Numbered from the stretch's first letter, positions 35,119-45,174 are shown. The stretch: DNA of 64,000 nucleotides from Streptomyces microflavus (GCF_014650075.1 NZ_BMUG01000002.1:496001-560000), one strand, 5' to 3'. The notes: generated by a model from the letters alone, not told the origin. Program-made: numbers and translations.

Positions 35119-35373
35119 GTGCCGAAGTCACGTATCCGCAAGAAGGCCGATTTCACGCCGCCCTCGGCGAAGCAGGCAACGACGATAAAGCTGACCAACC
35201 GCAGCTGGGTCGCTCCGGTGATGCTGGCCCTGTTCCTCATCGGGCTGGCCTGGATCGTCGTGTTCTACGTGACCGAGGGCGATCTGCCGATCGACGCCCT
35301 GGGCAACTGGAACATCGTCGTGGGCTTCGGCTTCATCGCCGGTGGCTTCGCCGTCTCCACCCAGTGGAAGTAG
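35119..35373 (+). CDS. crgA: Cell division protein CrgA
   Basis: 84 aa from GTG 35119 with GGAGAG upstream. Basic N-terminus ([15 protein letters not shown]), two membrane helices ([20 protein letters not shown] and [17 protein letters not shown]). CrgA inhibits or delays Z-ring assembly during aerial growth in Streptomyces and recruits PBPs in mycobacteria. Sequence and position next to DUF881 match the S. coelicolor gene. Confidence 0.95.
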   Translation: MPKSRIRKKADFTPPSAKQATTIKLTNRSWVAPVMLALFLIGLAWIVVFYVTEGDLPIDALGNWNIVVGFGFIAGGFAVSTQWK

Positions 35374-35445
35374 CTCCTCCCGCTCCGCACACGGTGGAAG
35401 TGGCTCCCCCCGCTCGGCCCGCCCTCGCGCAAGCCTTGCCCTGAG

Positions 35446-35648
35446 TTACCCACAGAGTTATCCACAGTCGGGGGAAAAGGTCAGACGATCTGTGGATAAC
35501 TTCCGCGCAAGTTGACGCCGGTGTGACTGCAGCCTCCCTCGCCAGAGGGGGGCTGCACTGTGTGCTACCACGGAAAAACCCAGCTCAGCGACGGTGGGCA
35601 CAGATGTTCCCCTTGCCATGCACAAGGGCGTGGCCTCACTGTGGACAA
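35446..35648. promoter_or_regulatory. Cluster of four DnaA-box-like sites outside oriC
   Basis: TTACCCACA (35446–35454), TTATCCACA (35458–35466), TGTGGATAA (35491–35499) and TGTGGACAA (35640–35648) lie in the 316-bp gene-free stretch after crgA, about 22 kb from oriC. The first two point right, the last two left. S. coelicolor has DnaA-box clusters outside oriC reported to titrate DnaA; whether this one corresponds is inference. Confidence 0.65.
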
Positions 35649-35689
35649 CTGGGGTTTGCCCTGGGGGCAGAGAGCACTTCCCGGGCCGC

Positions 35690-36595
35690 TCAGCTCAGGG
35701 ACATCGTGCGCGCGACGATGACCGCGACGCACGCCAGCAGCACCAGCGCACAGGTCCCGGCCTGCACCGCCGTACGCCGCTCACGCGGTGCGTGCACCAT
35801 CCCGACCGCGATCAGGGCGCCCGCGACGAGGCCGCCCACATGCGCCTCCCACGCGATCCCGCCCATGGTGAAGGTGAAGACCAGGTTGATCGCCAGCAGC
35901 ACCAGCACCGGACGCATGTCGTAGTTCATCCGGCGCATCAGGACGGCGGTGGCACCGAACAGGCCGAAGACCGCACCGGACGCGCCGAGCGAGGGCTGAT
36001 TCGGCGCGGCGATCAGGTACATCAGGGCGTTGCCCGCGAGGCCCGACAGCAGATAGAGCGAGAGATAGCGGACGCGGCCGAGCGCGGCCTCCAGCGGTCC
36101 GCCCAGCCACCACAGACCCAGCATGTTGAACCCGATGTGCCACACCTCCTGGTGCAGGAACATCGAGGTCACCAGGCGGTACCACTGGCCCTCGGCGACG
36201 CCTTCGACCGAACCCGGCGGCGGTGTCGGGTCCCAGGCCCGGCCGAGCAGCACCAGGTCGTCGAGGAGGGACTCGGGCGCGACCTTGACCAGGATGAAGA
36301 CCGCGAGATTGATGCCGAGCAGGATCTTGGTGACCAGCCGCGGATCGGCGGCCAGGGTGCCGCCGGCCAGCGTGCGGGGGGTGCTCGCGGAGGGGTGGTG
36401 GCCGGTGCCCGAGCCCTGGCGTACGCAGTCGGGGCACTGGAAGCCGACGGAGGCGCTGACCATGCACTCGGTGCAGATCGGCCGCTCGCAGCGCGTGCAG
36501 CTGATCCCGGTCTCCCGGCCGGGGTGCCGGTAGCAGGTCGGCACGGCCTCACCGCTCTCCGGTCCGCCCCGGTCGGTCGGCGGCTGCTGGTCCAT
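35690..36595 (-). CDS. Rhomboid-family intramembrane serine protease with N-terminal zinc finger
   Basis: 301 aa. Residues 15–60 form a B-box-like zinc finger (CYRHPGRETGISCTRCERPI, CTECMVSASVGFQCPDC). Six or more membrane helices follow, with the rhomboid signature FLHQEVWHIGFNMLGLWWLG, catalytic Ser in GASGAVFGLFGA and catalytic His in EAHVGGLVAGA. It cleaves membrane-spanning substrates; the substrate is unknown. ATG 36595 begins the finger domain. Common actinobacterial arrangement next to a cyclophilin. Confidence 0.92.
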   Translation of the reverse strand: MDQQPPTDRGGPESGEAVPTCYRHPGRETGISCTRCERPICTECMVSASVGFQCPDCVRQGSGTGHHPSASTPRTLAGGTLAADPRLVTKILLGINLAVFILVKVAPESLLDDLVLLGRAWDPTPPPGSVEGVAEGQWYRLVTSMFLHQEVWHIGFNMLGLWWLGGPLEAALGRVRYLSLYLLSGLAGNALMYLIAAPNQPSLGASGAVFGLFGATAVLMRRMNYDMRPVLVLLAINLVFTFTMGGIAWEAHVGGLVAGALIAVGMVHAPRERRTAVQAGTCALVLLACVAVIVARTMSLS

Positions 36596-36741
36596 CGGCC
36601 CGGCCTGCCTCTCGCGTCTCGCCTCCGGGCGCCGCACACACGGCCGCCCCGCTGGTCCGCTATGTAACAGTACGGACGGGCAGGGCGGTTGGTTCCCGGC
36701 GCTCCGGGCGTGAGCGGCCGGGGGCGGCCGGAACAGCCGGG

Positions 36742-37269
36742 TCAGCGGGTCTCGACGACGACCGACTCGATGACCACGTCCTGCACGGGGCGGTCGGTAC
36801 GCGGGTTGGTCGGGGTGGCCGCGATGGCGTCGACCACCTTGCGGCCCGCCTCGTCGGCGACCTCGCCGAAGATGGTGTGCTTGCCGGTCAGCCAGGCGGT
36901 GGGCGAGACCGTCAGGAAGAACTGCGAGCCGTTGGTCCCCGGGCCCGCGTTGGCCATGGCCAGCAGATAGGGCTGGGTGAAGGCGAGATCGGGGTGGAAC
37001 TCGTCGGCGAACTTGTAGCCCGGACCACCGGTGCCGTTGCCCAGCGGGTCGCCGCCCTGGATCATGAAGCCGCTGATGACGCGGTGGAAGACGGTGCCGT
37101 CGTACAGCCGGTCCGTGGACTTCTCGCCGTTCTCGGGGTTGGTCCACTCGCGCTGTCCGGTGGCCAGCTCGACGAAGTTCCTGACCGTCTTGGGGGCGTG
37201 GTTCGGCAGAAGCCGGATCTCGATGTCGCCCTGGCTGGTCTTCAAGGTGGCGTAAAGCTGCTCGGCCAC
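36742..37269 (-). CDS. Peptidyl-prolyl cis-trans isomerase, cyclophilin type
   Basis: 175 aa from GTG 37269, with GGGAAGG upstream. Cyclophilin core: DGTVFHRVISGFMIQGGDPL (active-site Arg and Gln), GPGTNGSQFFLTV (Phe/Asn) and WLTGKHTIFGEV. It catalyses proline isomerisation; no signal peptide, so cytoplasmic. 146 bp upstream of the rhomboid gene on the same strand. The region 37270–37566 to its right shows no gene and should carry the promoters of the two divergent genes. Confidence 0.93.
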   Translation of the reverse strand: MAEQLYATLKTSQGDIEIRLLPNHAPKTVRNFVELATGQREWTNPENGEKSTDRLYDGTVFHRVISGFMIQGGDPLGNGTGGPGYKFADEFHPDLAFTQPYLLAMANAGPGTNGSQFFLTVSPTAWLTGKHTIFGEVADEAGRKVVDAIAATPTNPRTDRPVQDVVIESVVVETR

Positions 37270-37566
37270 GATCTGCCTTCCCTCATCCTTCGCTGACGTC
37301 AATCCTTCGCTGACGTCGGCCGAATCCTCCCACGTACCGGGAAATGTACGGCCGGATGCCTGGCGGAACGGCGCGTTCACCGCCAAACCATGGCATTGTC
37401 GTCGGCACACTTCACTTGCACGGTTTTACCGGCTTGTACCGTTTTGACGGAGACAGCGATCATGACCCGGATGCCCGTCCCGAGTGCCGGTCATGGCCGT
37501 GACAGGCATGATTTCGAATTGGGCGGAAAGGCGGAGTACCTACCCGCCACCAAGGAGGAGGATCCC

Positions 37567-38277
37567 GTGACCCGCATCGACAGCGTGCGCGCCGCAACCG
37601 ACTCGGCCAGGGACAGCGCGCAGCACGCCGCGGAAGTGGTGGCGCCGTACGCCGACACGGCCAAGAAGCAGGCTGCACACTATGCGCACGAGGCCCGTGT
37701 CCAGCTCGCGCCCAAGGTGACGAAGGCCGCCAAGCAGGCCCGTGTCCAGTACGAGTCCCATCTCGCACCGCGTCTCGAACAGGCCCTGACCCATGTGCCG
37801 CCGAAGGTCGACGAGGCCGCGCAGCGTGCGGCGCACTCGACCCGGAAGGCCGCCCGGACCGCCGCCGACTACACCGCACCGCGCGTCGAGCACGCCAGGG
37901 CGGTGGCCGTGCCGGTCGCCGAGCAGGCGACCGCCCGGAGCGCCGCCGCGCTGGCCGCGCTGCGGAGCAACGTCACGGCCAAGGAGATCCAGAAGCTGGC
38001 CAGGAAGCACGAGCGGCGGGCCAAGGCCGGCCGGGCGACCAAGGGGCTCCTGGTGCTGGGTGTCCTCGCCGGTGGCGCCTATGCCGCCTGGCGCTGGTGG
38101 GACAAGCAGGCCAACCCGGACTGGCTGGTCGAGCCGCCCGTCGCCACCGAGGTCGGCGACGAGCGGTCGCCGCTGAGCTCGGTCGACGGCAGCGGGCAGG
38201 CCGTGCTCGACCCTGAGGTCAAGGCCAAGCAGGCCGAGGCGGACGGGGACACCCCGGGCCTCGACGACCGCCCCTGA
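37567..38277 (+). CDS. DUF5324-family Ala/Lys-rich helical protein
   Basis: 236 aa from GTG 37567, preceded by GGAGGAGG. Residues 1–150 are an amphipathic Ala/Lys/Arg-rich helix run with repeated short motifs (YADTAKKQAAHYAHEARVQL, KVTKAAKQARVQYESHLAPR), recalling late-embryogenesis or apolipoprotein-like helices. A membrane-like segment follows (GLLVLGVLAGGAYAAWRWW) near residue 165, then an acidic tail. Function unknown. Terminates in a strong hairpin. Confidence 0.8.
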   Translation: MTRIDSVRAATDSARDSAQHAAEVVAPYADTAKKQAAHYAHEARVQLAPKVTKAAKQARVQYESHLAPRLEQALTHVPPKVDEAAQRAAHSTRKAARTAADYTAPRVEHARAVAVPVAEQATARSAAALAALRSNVTAKEIQKLARKHERRAKAGRATKGLLVLGVLAGGAYAAWRWWDKQANPDWLVEPPVATEVGDERSPLSSVDGSGQAVLDPEVKAKQAEADGDTPGLDDRP

Positions 38278-38308
38278 GGGCAGTCGGCCCCGGAGCCCGT
38301 AACGCCGG

Positions 38309-38336
38309 CAGCAGACAGCAGACAGCAGACAGCAGG
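38309..38336. repeat. Short tandem 7-mer repeat
   Basis: CAGCAGA three times followed by CAGCAGG, just before the terminator arms at 38338. Confidence 0.75.
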
Positions 38337-38337
38337 A

Positions 38338-38391
38338 GAGAACGCCGGTCCGCCACAGACCTTCACGGGTCTGTGGCGGACCGGCGTTCTC
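38338..38391. terminator. Strong terminator after the DUF5324 gene
   Basis: 24-bp perfect arms (38338–38361 and 38368–38391, starting GAGAACGCCGGTCC) around a six-base loop, the longest hairpin in the window. Confidence 0.85.
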
Positions 38392-38495
38392 GTTGCCCGG
38401 GCCCGCCGCCGGTCCCCCGCGCCTCGGCAGAACGGGCGTTGGTTAGGCTCCGGATAGTCCCCTGTCCGTCCCCTCTCTCCCCGAAAGGTCCTGCT

Positions 38496-38993
38496 GTGGT
38501 GCGAGTCTCCCGGGCGCGGACGGCCGTCCTCGCGGTGGCCGTCGTCCTGACCGCCGGCGTCCTGGCGTCGTGCGCGGACTCCCCGGGGGAGGGCGTCACG
38601 GCCGCCCCGCACGCCGGGGACGCGGCCTGCGGGAAGCTCGCCGACCGCTACCCGGACCGCCTCGGCGGGCAGGAGCTGACGTTCACCGACCGACCCGGGG
38701 TCGCGGTCTGGGGCGACAGCGCGATCGTGCTGCGCTGCGGCGTCGAGCTGCCCGTCCCGACCCTCGACCCGTGCGCGACCGTCGACGGCGTGGACTGGGT
38801 CTCCCGCGAGGACCGCTCGAAGGACGGCGGGAAGGTCGTCGTCACCTACGGCCGCGATCCGGCCGTGGAGGCCTTGGTCTCCGACGAGGTCGTCGCCGTG
38901 GACGACGTCCTGGTCGCCCTGTCCGCGCTGGTCGAGCCCGTGAAGACGTACACGAAGTGCGTCGGCATGGATGACGTCCCGCCGCCTCCGTGA
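38496..38993 (+). CDS. DUF3515-type lipoprotein
   Basis: 165 aa from GTG 38496, with GAAAGG upstream. Signal peptide ARTAVLAVAVVLTAGVLASC with a lipobox LASC, so the mature protein is lipid-anchored outside the membrane. The remainder (RYPDRLGGQELTFTDRPGVA, WGDSAIVLRCGVELPVPTLD, conserved Cys pairs) resembles DUF3515 family lipoproteins of unknown function. Stand-alone gene between two terminator-like regions. Confidence 0.82.
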   Translation: MVRVSRARTAVLAVAVVLTAGVLASCADSPGEGVTAAPHAGDAACGKLADRYPDRLGGQELTFTDRPGVAVWGDSAIVLRCGVELPVPTLDPCATVDGVDWVSREDRSKDGGKVVVTYGRDPAVEALVSDEVVAVDDVLVALSALVEPVKTYTKCVGMDDVPPPP

Positions 38994-39274
38994 CCACCGG
39001 ACCACCGTCGCGCTCCGCCCCTACAGGGTGAACGTGAAGGAGCTGTTCGCAGAACCGCTCTCGCAACGGATGGCGCGTGAGCAACTGCTCCAACTCTCGT
39101 TGGGGTGAGCGCACGCCGTCCGGCAGCTGATTCCCCGAAGCGAAGAAAACAGATGACGAAGCATTAGCTTTGGTCCCCCATGCCGGAATACCGCCCCAGC
39201 AAAAAGCGAATGCACGCAAGTTGTCCGCAGGGCGCCCGTCATCTGACACCCGAACGGCGTACGCTCATCCACTT
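38994..39274. other. Gene-free stretch of lower GC
   Basis: No convincing gene. The part 39120–39290 is clearly poorer in GC than its surroundings and leads into the frameshifted gene, consistent with decay or acquired DNA. Short open frames here lack ribosome sites. Confidence 0.45.
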
Positions 39275-39678
39275 TCACGCTACATCGTCCCGCGATTCGC
39301 CTGTCGGCACGACTGCGGCGGCGGGCCGGCCGAGACGCTCCGGCACCCCATGGGCGAGGACGAGCTTCAGCAGCAGAACGGCCGGCAGCCACTCGAGCCC
39401 CGGAGGGGAGTCGACATAGGCCGCCACCATGATCCGGGTGACGACACAGCCGAGGGCGACCGGCCGTTTCAGCCGCTCCTCCGCCCGGTCCACGACGACC
39501 GCTCCGACCAGGGCCCAGCCGTACCAGAGCAGCCCCCACTGCCAGGTGCCGCCCGGACGAGACCGTGCCCACCGACCACCAGCGCGCAGATGCCGAAGAG
39601 GGGGACCGCGTAGGCGAGTCCCTTCTCGGCGCGGGTGGCACCGGCGCCAAAGGCCCAGCTCGGCTTGGCCGCTTCCAC
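39275..39678 (-). pseudogene. Frameshifted small integral membrane protein
   Basis: GTG 39678 has an excellent ribosome site (GGAGGTTCCACAGTG) and starts VEAAKPSWAFGAGATRAEKG, then a membrane helix (LAYAVPLFGICALVVGGHGL). Around 39546–39556 the frame is lost, and the adjacent frame continues sensibly to 39275 as TWQWGLLWYGWALVGAVVVD, then ERLKRPVALGCVVTRIMVAA and GLEWLPAVLLLKLVLAHGVP. The span is not a multiple of three (404 bases). Together they make a four-helix membrane protein of about 134 aa. Either a real mutation or one sequencing error. Family not recognised. Confidence 0.7.
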
Positions 39679-39775
39679 TGTGGAACCTCCGGGCAGCAGG
39701 GGAAAGTGCGACAAGGGGAGGGGCGGCGGCCCGGCCGGGGAATGTACCGGACCGCCGGGACCGCGTCTCCGGGGC

Positions 39776-40366
39776 CTATCCGCCCCCGGGGGGACGGCCC
39801 GGCAGGAACTGCGACAGGGCTGAGATCGCTTCACCGTTGTCCAGGTCGGGGTCGAGCATCCGGTGCAGCAGCATGCCGTCGAGGAGGGCGATCAGGACGG
39901 TCTCGCTGCCGTCCGGCGCATCCGGGTGGACCTTCTTGATCCACAGACGCAGCCGGTCCCTGGTCTCGGCGAGCGCCTCCCGCAGCACCTCGCCCAGAAG
40001 CGGCTCACGGACCGCTCCGGCGATCAGTTCGACCGTCAGCCGGGCGGTCCTGCCGTCGTGCGGGGTGGACAGCAGCTCGATCAGCTTGGCGTGCGCCTCT
40101 TCCACCGTCGTGGTCCTGCTGAGCCCCTCGGTCACCGGGTCGAAGGCATGCTCACCGGCCTGGCGGGCGATGGCCGTCTTCAGCCCCGGCAGCCCGCCCC
40201 AGTAGTAGTGGATCAGGCCGAGGTTGGCGTTGGCGCGCTCGGCGACGGACCGCGTGGTCACGCCGGGCCAGCCGACCTCCGCCAGCAGCTCCACGCCGGC
40301 GTCGACCAGCTGCTCGCGCCGCCGTTGGCCACGTGACGAGGCTGGCCGATCGACCGAGTTAGTCAT
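39776..40366 (-). CDS. TetR-family transcriptional regulator
   Basis: 196 aa from ATG 40366. HTH: RREQLVDAGVELLAEVGWPG, VTTRSVAERANANLGLIHYY. The C-terminal domain is of the TetR_C type (GRTARLTVELIAGAVREPLL, ETVLIALLDGMLLHRMLDPD). The start codon sits inside a 16-bp palindrome, suggesting autorepression. Its natural neighbour on the right is now only an MMPL transporter remnant, a usual target of such TetR genes, so the regulator may be orphaned. Confidence 0.88.
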   Translation of the reverse strand: MTNSVDRPASSRGQRRREQLVDAGVELLAEVGWPGVTTRSVAERANANLGLIHYYWGGLPGLKTAIARQAGEHAFDPVTEGLSRTTTVEEAHAKLIELLSTPHDGRTARLTVELIAGAVREPLLGEVLREALAETRDRLRLWIKKVHPDAPDGSETVLIALLDGMLLHRMLDPDLDNGEAISALSQFLPGRPPGGG

Positions 40367-40374
40367 ATGACTAA
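40359..40374. promoter_or_regulatory. TetR operator overlapping the start codon
   Basis: TTAGTCATATGACTAA, a perfect 16-bp palindrome covering the ATG of the TetR gene. Very AT-rich for this genome. Binding by the encoded protein is inferred. Confidence 0.7.
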
Positions 40375-40734
40375 GTCTAGCCCTGCCGCGGCGCTCTGTC
40401 ACACATCACCGTCTCGCCCGGTCGGAGTCGTTTCACCGGTATCGGCCACCGGTTGGTCCGCTGTCGAGAGCCGGCCCGTACAACTCCCGCGCGCGGGTAC
40501 GGCCGACGGTCCTCATCCGAACCCGCTGCAGACTCTTTCTCCCCCGCTCCGAACGGCCAATTCACCGCCGGATCCGCACAAGCCCTTTGACACCCGTATT
40601 CGACCGGCTATTTGATGCAGCTCCCGGGCGAGCCATCTCCAGCAGTGTCTGTCGACGGAATTCCGCGCCCAATCGACGTGCGAAGACCGCCGAGGAAATC
40701 GCCCTGAGGTCACGGGCGAGCAGGGCAGCTTGAG
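40375..40734. other. Gene-free stretch between TetR gene and MMPL remnant
   Basis: No intact gene in about 360 bp. It likely held the promoter and the 5' three quarters of a transporter gene before deletion. Only the last 25 bases or so read in frame with the remnant. Confidence 0.45.
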
Positions 40735-41010
40735 GTGAAGTCCAGCGGTTACGCCGAGTTCAACAGGCAGGCCGGTGAGAGCGTCGAGAAGGACCTCCTG
40801 CCAGCCGATTCGACCGCTGTCCCGACCCCTTTGCTTCTGCTCATCCTGGTCTTCCGCTCCGGTGCCGCGGCGCTTCTGCCCCTGGCCGTCGCGGGTGTCT
40901 CGGTCGTGGGATCGCCGGCCATCCTGGTGGTCGTGGCGCAGTTCACCTCGGTGTCCGTCTTCGCCACCAACCTCACCACCGCGCTCGGCCTCGGCCTGGC
41001 CACCGCTCAC
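40735..41010 (+). pseudogene. Remnant of an MMPL-family membrane transporter
   Basis: The frame reads YAEFNRQAGESVEKDLLPAD, then PLLLLILVFRSGAAALLPLA, VAGVSVVGSPAILVVVAQFT, SVSVFATNLTTALGLGLA. This matches the segment of MMPL/RND transporters from the S-x-x-DL…AE loop through two membrane helices to the NLTTALGLGLAIDY motif, then diverges into unrelated sequence exactly where IDY should follow. A full gene is about 700–750 codons, so this is a deletion remnant of roughly 90 codons. The open frame continues to 41244 without meaning. Confidence 0.75.
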
Positions 41011-41167
41011 CGTGCCACCCCACCGGGCGCGCTGACGGTCGCCGACAGCGGCCCCATCCCCGCAACCTTCAGGGCGATGGTGTTCGTCCTCGGCCCGGGA
41101 ACGGCGCCGGCAGGCAGCGCCGATCCGCAACGAAACCGTGATCTCCGGTCCACCCCGGGGACACGCA

Positions 41168-41211
41168 GAGACCCCCTCCAGCCTGAGTTCTCACAGGTCG
41201 GAGGGGGTCTC
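41168..41211. terminator. Terminator downstream of tRNA-Ala
   Basis: Arms GAGACCCCCTCC and GGAGGGGGTCTC with a 20-base loop, directly after the tRNA on the minus strand. Confidence 0.8.
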
Positions 41212-41217
41212 TTGATG

Positions 41218-41290
41218 TGGAGCCTAGGAGATTCGAACTCCTGACATCTGCCTTGCAAAGGCAGCGCTCTACCAACTGAGCTAAGGCCCC
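41218..41290 (-). tRNA. tRNA-Ala (anticodon TGC)
   Basis: 73 nt cloverleaf on the minus strand: acceptor GGGGCCT/AGGCTCC, D-arm GCTCAGTTGGTAGAGC, anticodon loop TTTGCAA, T-loop GAGTTCGAATCTC. CCA not encoded. Confidence 0.95.
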
Positions 41291-41470
41291 GAAAACACAG
41301 CAAACAAGGACAGCGCCGAACACGTCCGTGCCACAGCCACCGTCGCAGACCAGAGTACCGGGTGCTCCCCCCAATCCTGCAAAAGGATAGGGACTCCCGG
41401 TGGGCGACCACTCTCCGTAAGATGCTGGACGAGGTTCGCAGCAGCGAAGCCGCAGCGAAGGGGAGACGCC

Positions 41471-42019
41471 ATGGACGCAGCGCAGCAAGAGGCGACGGCA
41501 AGAGCCAGAGAGCTTCAGCGCAGTTGGTACGGGGAGCCGTTGGGAGCGCTCTTCCGTCGGCTGATCGATGATCTCGGCCTGAATCAGGCCCGGCTCGCCG
41601 CGGTTCTCGGGCTGTCCGCCCCCATGCTCTCCCAGCTGATGAGCGGCCAGCGGGCCAAGATCGGGAACCCCGCGGTCGTCCAGCGCGTGCAGGCGCTTCA
41701 GGAGCTGTCGAGCCAGGTCGCGGACGGCAGCGTCAGCGCGGGCGAGGCCACCGACCGGATGGAGGAGATCAAGAAGTCGCAGGGCGGGTCCGTCCTGACC
41801 GGCACCGGCCAGACCACCTCGACCGGCGGCGCTCCCACCGTCCGCCGCGTGGTGCGCGAGATCCAGTCCCTGCTGAGGTCGGTCGCGGCGGCCGGCGACA
41901 TCATCGATGCCGCCGACGCCCTCGCCCCGACCCACCCGGAACTGGCAGAGTTCCTCCGGGTGTACGGAGCGGGCCGCACCGCGGACGCGGTCGCGCACTA
42001 CGAGGGACACCAGAGCTAG
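41471..42019 (+). CDS. XRE-type DNA-binding protein
   Basis: 182 aa. HTH in residues 25–75: ALFRRLIDDLGLNQARLAAV, LGLSAPMLSQLMSGQRAKIG. A coiled region (residues 75–110) and a C-terminal helical domain (TVRRVVREIQSLLRSVAAAG) follow. ATG 41471 has GGGGAG upstream. It is 121 bp upstream of a Ser/Thr kinase on the same strand; the pair is conserved next to tRNA-Ala in Streptomyces as I recall, so the kinase may phosphorylate it. Target genes unknown. Confidence 0.85.
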   Translation: MDAAQQEATARARELQRSWYGEPLGALFRRLIDDLGLNQARLAAVLGLSAPMLSQLMSGQRAKIGNPAVVQRVQALQELSSQVADGSVSAGEATDRMEEIKKSQGGSVLTGTGQTTSTGGAPTVRRVVREIQSLLRSVAAAGDIIDAADALAPTHPELAEFLRVYGAGRTADAVAHYEGHQS

Positions 42020-42140
42020 CGGATCGGGATCACGACGGCACGGCCGTACGACGACGGAACCAGGGCCTCGCACACAGCCGGGGCCCCTGGTCCCCGCAGG
42101 AGCCGCGGCAACAACGGGAACGGGGAGCGGGCGCAGCGCA

Positions 42141-43574
<1,434 letters not shown>

Positions 43575-43589
43575 CGGGCGGCGGGGCCG

Positions 43590-44936
43590 TCACCAGCCCT
43601 GCTGCGGCGGCCCCCCGAGCGGCGGCTGGTGGTGGTCCTGACCGGGACCGCCCGCGGCGGCCGCGCGGCGGCGGGCCAGCAGCGTCCAGGCGCCGAGGCC
43701 GAGCACCAGCACGGCGCCCGCCCCGAACGCGCCCGCCGCGACCACCTGCATGGTCGCGCTCTTCGCGGCCTTCGGAGCGCTGTCGCCGCTCTCGGCCAGC
43801 TCCTTGTCCTTGTCGGTGACGGCGAAGATCCCGGGGTCGCCCTCGTACGGCGACGCACCGGCCTTGTTCTTCACCTGGACCGACATCGTCAGCACGATCG
43901 GGTCCTTGCCGTAGCTCTCGGCGACCTTCGGGCTGAGCGTCACCGACAGGTAGTACCACCCGGCGAAGCGCAGGGTGTTGACCTGGGAGCTGTAGTCGTA
44001 CCGGTTGCGGTACGCCACCGGCGGCAGCGGCTTCAGCGCCGTACTCGCGGACTTTCCGGAGTACGAGAGGGACGTGTCCGCGATGTGCCCCTGGGCGGGG
44101 TTGTCCAGCGACAGGGTGAGCGCGTTGCCGATGAACTCGGTCGTGTCGCCGGTGGTGTTGCTGAGCACGGCGGAGGCGTAGATCTGCTGGCCCCAGTCGA
44201 CCGGAACCCGGTAGAAGCGGGTCTGCCCCGGGGCGATGGCGTCGATCCACTCGCCGGTCTCCAGGCTGGTGGCGTCGTAGTAACTGCTGCCGCCCGTACG
44301 CTTCTCCGGCTCGGCCGTGGGCGGGGCGGGCGTGCTGGAGGGCCAGTCCTTCGGCGCGGTGGTCTCCGTGGGCCCGCCGGCCTTCAGCCCGGGCTCCTGT
44401 TCGAAGCGCAGCTCCAGGTCCCAGGCCTCGGGACTGGAGGTGTCCTTGCTCTCGCGCTCGACCAGGACGTCGTACTTCCCGGCCCCCTGGCAGGTGGTGC
44501 TCGCACCCCTGCCGACGGTCCGGTGGGCGTACGCCGAGATCGGCCGGGGGGTCTCGCCCGAGCCGAAGGTGGTCCGGTTCGAGCTGCACTGGGAGTCGTT
44601 GAGGTCCCGGATGCTGACGGTGATGCCGTCCCCGTACGCCACCGAGCCCTCGCTCTTGGGCACCGCGACCGCCGAGACATAGGCGTCGGTGGCACTGTCG
44701 AGGACCACCCGGTAGTAGAGCTTCTCGCCCGCCTCGATGGAGCTGCGGTACACCGCCCCCGCCGCCAGGACGGACGCCTCGGCGTTGCGCTCCGCGCCCT
44801 GCACCTTCTTCGCGTCGGGGGCGAAGGCGTACGCCGGCGGGCCGGCCGCGTGCGCCGGCACCGCCGGCGCCACCACCGCGCACATCGCGGCGAGTGCCAC
44901 CGCCATCGCCCGGCCCCTGTTGCGCTGCCTCTTCAC
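43590..44936 (-). CDS. Secreted membrane-anchored protein, function unknown
   Basis: 448 aa from GTG 44936, preceded by GAGGGGAAG. Signal peptide MAVALAAMCAVVAPAVPAHA, then a large extracytoplasmic region with beta-sandwich-like segments (AGEKLYYRVVLDSATDAYVS, and PGQTRFYRVPVDWGQQIYAS), one C-terminal membrane helix (AGAFGAGAVLVLGLGAWTLL) and a short Arg/Ala tail. No LPxTG sorting signal. The two similar segments suggest an internal duplication. Family not recognised with confidence; type I membrane topology is the firm part. Confidence 0.8.
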   Translation of the reverse strand: MKRQRNRGRAMAVALAAMCAVVAPAVPAHAAGPPAYAFAPDAKKVQGAERNAEASVLAAGAVYRSSIEAGEKLYYRVVLDSATDAYVSAVAVPKSEGSVAYGDGITVSIRDLNDSQCSSNRTTFGSGETPRPISAYAHRTVGRGASTTCQGAGKYDVLVERESKDTSSPEAWDLELRFEQEPGLKAGGPTETTAPKDWPSSTPAPPTAEPEKRTGGSSYYDATSLETGEWIDAIAPGQTRFYRVPVDWGQQIYASAVLSNTTGDTTEFIGNALTLSLDNPAQGHIADTSLSYSGKSASTALKPLPPVAYRNRYDYSSQVNTLRFAGWYYLSVTLSPKVAESYGKDPIVLTMSVQVKNKAGASPYEGDPGIFAVTDKDKELAESGDSAPKAAKSATMQVVAAGAFGAGAVLVLGLGAWTLLARRRAAAAGGPGQDHHQPPLGGPPQQGW

Positions 44937-45146
44937 GCGCTTCCCCTCGTCGTCCGCATGACCGCCCTGCGACGGCTGCGTACGAAGGGGAGCCCCCGGC
45001 CACGATGACCGGGGCCGCCCGCTCCGGCAGCGACCGCAATGCCGGTCCATCCTGCCCCGCCCCTGCCGCTGCTGTCTCCGGCCGCAGCCGGATTACCCTT
45101 CTTGTCCGCGTTCCCGCCCTCGCCGTCGACCCTGACCCAAGCCCAT

Positions 45147-45174
45147 TTGCTTCAGCAAGCTACTAATTTGCTGA
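45147..45174. promoter_or_regulatory. AT-rich overlapping inverted repeats
   Basis: TTGCT-TC-AGCAA (45147–45158) overlaps TCAGCAA (45152–45158) paired with TTGCTGA (45168–45174). It lies about 210 bp upstream of the secreted protein gene in a gene-free stretch (44937–45239). Possible regulator site; the protein is unknown. Confidence 0.4.

Noticed and set aside
39021..39650. Minus-strand 209-codon open frame over the frameshifted gene
   Set aside because: It is out of frame with both coherent halves and runs into unrelated low-GC DNA.
40735..41244. A 169-codon intact gene
   Set aside because: Only about 90 codons match an MMPL transporter. The remainder is non-coding and runs into the tRNA-Ala terminator and the tRNA itself.
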